Shown: positions 63,181-64,000 of the stretch, one piece after another
How positions within the stretch are numbered: position 1 is the first letter of the stretch
How the letters are laid out: each line of letters begins with the position of its first letter
From: Nostoc spongiaeforme FACHB-130
Lineage (GTDB): Bacteria > Cyanobacteriota > Cyanobacteriia > Cyanobacteriales > Nostocaceae
Reading direction: 5' to 3'
NCBI RefSeq assembly: GCF_014698475.1
Contig: NZ_JACJTB010000021.1
Coordinates: 40,550 to 104,549, forward strand
Length of the DNA: 64,000 nucleotides
Program-made: the position numbers and the translations under genes
Notes under the pieces: model-generated
Told to the model about the DNA's origin: nothing
What the model saw: the letters and a program-made list of their open reading frames with translations, nothing else
The model's database searches: none

Positions 63181-63654
63181 TTAGGCATCTTGCGGATTGA
63201 GACTTTGCATCTGCCAAGTGGTATAAGTACCAATGGGACTCCATAGTAAAAAGGGTACTAATAATAATGCTGCCCAACCGGAGACAGGTAAGACAGCCAG
63301 AATTAATATCAGACCGATAATAAAGCCTGTACCACCAATAATTGTGCCTGCTTGCAGACTCCGCAGCCGAAACATCACGGGTGTATAGGCAACGATCGCA
63401 ATTTCTAAAATTAAATATAAACTCATCAACAACCAAGTAGATGTTGTTCCTGGGTTAGTTTCCCAAACAATATAAGCTGACCAAGCACCACAAATAAAAA
63501 TTACACTCCAAATCACCGGAATTGCGGCTTCAAAAGTCAGCCATCTTGGTCTTTGTAAGCGTTTGAACCATTGGCGATCGCGTGGTTGAATTAAATTAGC
63601 ACCCAAAGCCACTAATATTGCTACGCCTCCAATGATCATCCATGATTTAATCAT
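63181..63654 (-). CDS. TspO/MBR family tryptophan-rich sensory protein-like
   Basis: 157 residues from ATG 63654, chosen for AAGG upstream; the frame stays open to 63696. Five membrane helices are visible, with PRWLTFEAAIPVIWSVIFICGAWSAYIVW and the late APVMFRLRSLQAG region. TspO proteins bind porphyrins and related ligands in outer or plasma membranes and affect stress responses. Confidence 0.75.
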   Translation of the reverse strand: MIKSWMIIGGVAILVALGANLIQPRDRQWFKRLQRPRWLTFEAAIPVIWSVIFICGAWSAYIVWETNPGTTSTWLLMSLYLILEIAIVAYTPVMFRLRSLQAGTIIGGTGFIIGLILILAVLPVSGWAALLLVPFLLWSPIGTYTTWQMQSLNPQDA

Positions 63655-63696
63655 GACCTTATTCCTTGTAATTGCTGCATATCGCTGAGATATCAC

Positions 63697-64000
63697 TAGT
63701 TATAGTCTGATTTTGTCAATTTATTTTCTCAATACTCATCATCCCTGAGTCTGAGAACTGGATAGCAGTCGGAGATATTTCAGTTGATATAGCAATACGG
63801 TTCAGTTAAGAGAATAGTAGGTTGGGTGTAGCGATAGCGTAACCCAACAAAGTATGCGTGAATGTTGGGTTCCGTTCCTCCACCCAACCTTGTATATTGA
63901 GGGAAGTAGTAGACCGTCCCAACCTTGGTCACAATAGACCGCTATGTAGCACGGGTCACTACAAAAATCTCTTTGACAGAACTCGAACAGTCGCCAGGGG
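63697..64000. other. 304-bp end region with a palindromic repeat
   Basis: No gene seen. Near 63823-63895 a repeat GGTTGGGTGTAGCGATAGCG pairs with CACCCAACCTTGT, with GTAACCCAACA and TGTTGGGTTCC inside. This is a known kind of cyanobacterial dispersed repeat. Confidence 0.5.

Overview
The window looks like chromosomal DNA from a filamentous (Nostocales-type) cyanobacterium. Visible reasons are the many HIP1 octamers (GCGATCGC), heptameric short tandem repeats (TGAGTGC, and CAAATGA/TTGTCAT-like arrays) in spacers, dispersed palindromic repeats, and marker genes typical of the group: the ndhAIGE operon, ycf3, clpR-clpP3 and a TPS-type filamentous haemagglutinin. There is one tRNA gene (Leu, UAG) and no rRNA or CRISPR array.

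Layout. 1-4.6 kb: a two-gene AAA ATPase/TOPRIM-like operon (possible defence pair, cut by the window edge), a retropepsin-like protease, a nucleoside phosphorylase, a MntA-HepT toxin-antitoxin pair and a macro-domain protein. 4.9-8.1 kb: a secreted TPS haemagglutinin-like protein. 8.2-14.5 kb: housekeeping genes on the minus strand (nadK and ndhE-G-I-A, citrate synthase, SixA-like phosphatase). 15.0-27.7 kb: a defence-type island on the plus strand with a DUF4007 protein, a 1172-residue P-loop ATPase, a graveyard of broken toxin-antitoxin genes, an XRE-HNH fusion with its own palindromic operator, a 5'-truncated SF2 helicase, a MORC/MutL-like GHKL ATPase, an HNH nuclease and a DndA/IscS-like cysteine desulfurase. 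The gene set resembles phosphorothioation-linked systems, but no DndC-type PAPS reductase is present, so the locus looks eroded.

27.8-33 kb: DHH phosphoesterase, HNH protein, alanine racemase, tRNA-Leu, a 2OG-Fe(II) oxygenase and a DUF559 protein. 33.5-39.3 kb: the clearest mobile element, a 4,769-bp Tn7-like transposon (33971-38739) carrying a TnsA-TnsB fusion, a broken tnsC and one unknown gene. It is flanked by a perfect 5-bp duplication (ATAAT) and splits a NucS/DUF91-like nuclease gene whose reading frame is restored exactly (367 codons) if the element and one ATAAT are removed. 39.3-44.7 kb: RelE-type toxin-antitoxin pair, aconitase B, an Rpn-family nuclease and a 21-bp minisatellite.

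45-64 kb: mostly chromosomal core and conserved cyanobacterial genes: ferredoxin, DUF3326, CPBP protease, tandem VWA proteins, clpR-clpP3, a J-domain protein, TacA-TacT, truB, thioesterase, GST, SRAP/YedK, ycf3, gatC, a CBS protein, a VanX-type dipeptidase and TspO. The core genes cover respiration/photosynthesis (NDH-1, ferredoxin, PSI assembly), TCA entry (gltA, acnB) and proteolysis. The accessory regions at 1-4 kb, 15-27.7 kb and 33-44 kb hold the conflict systems and mobile DNA.
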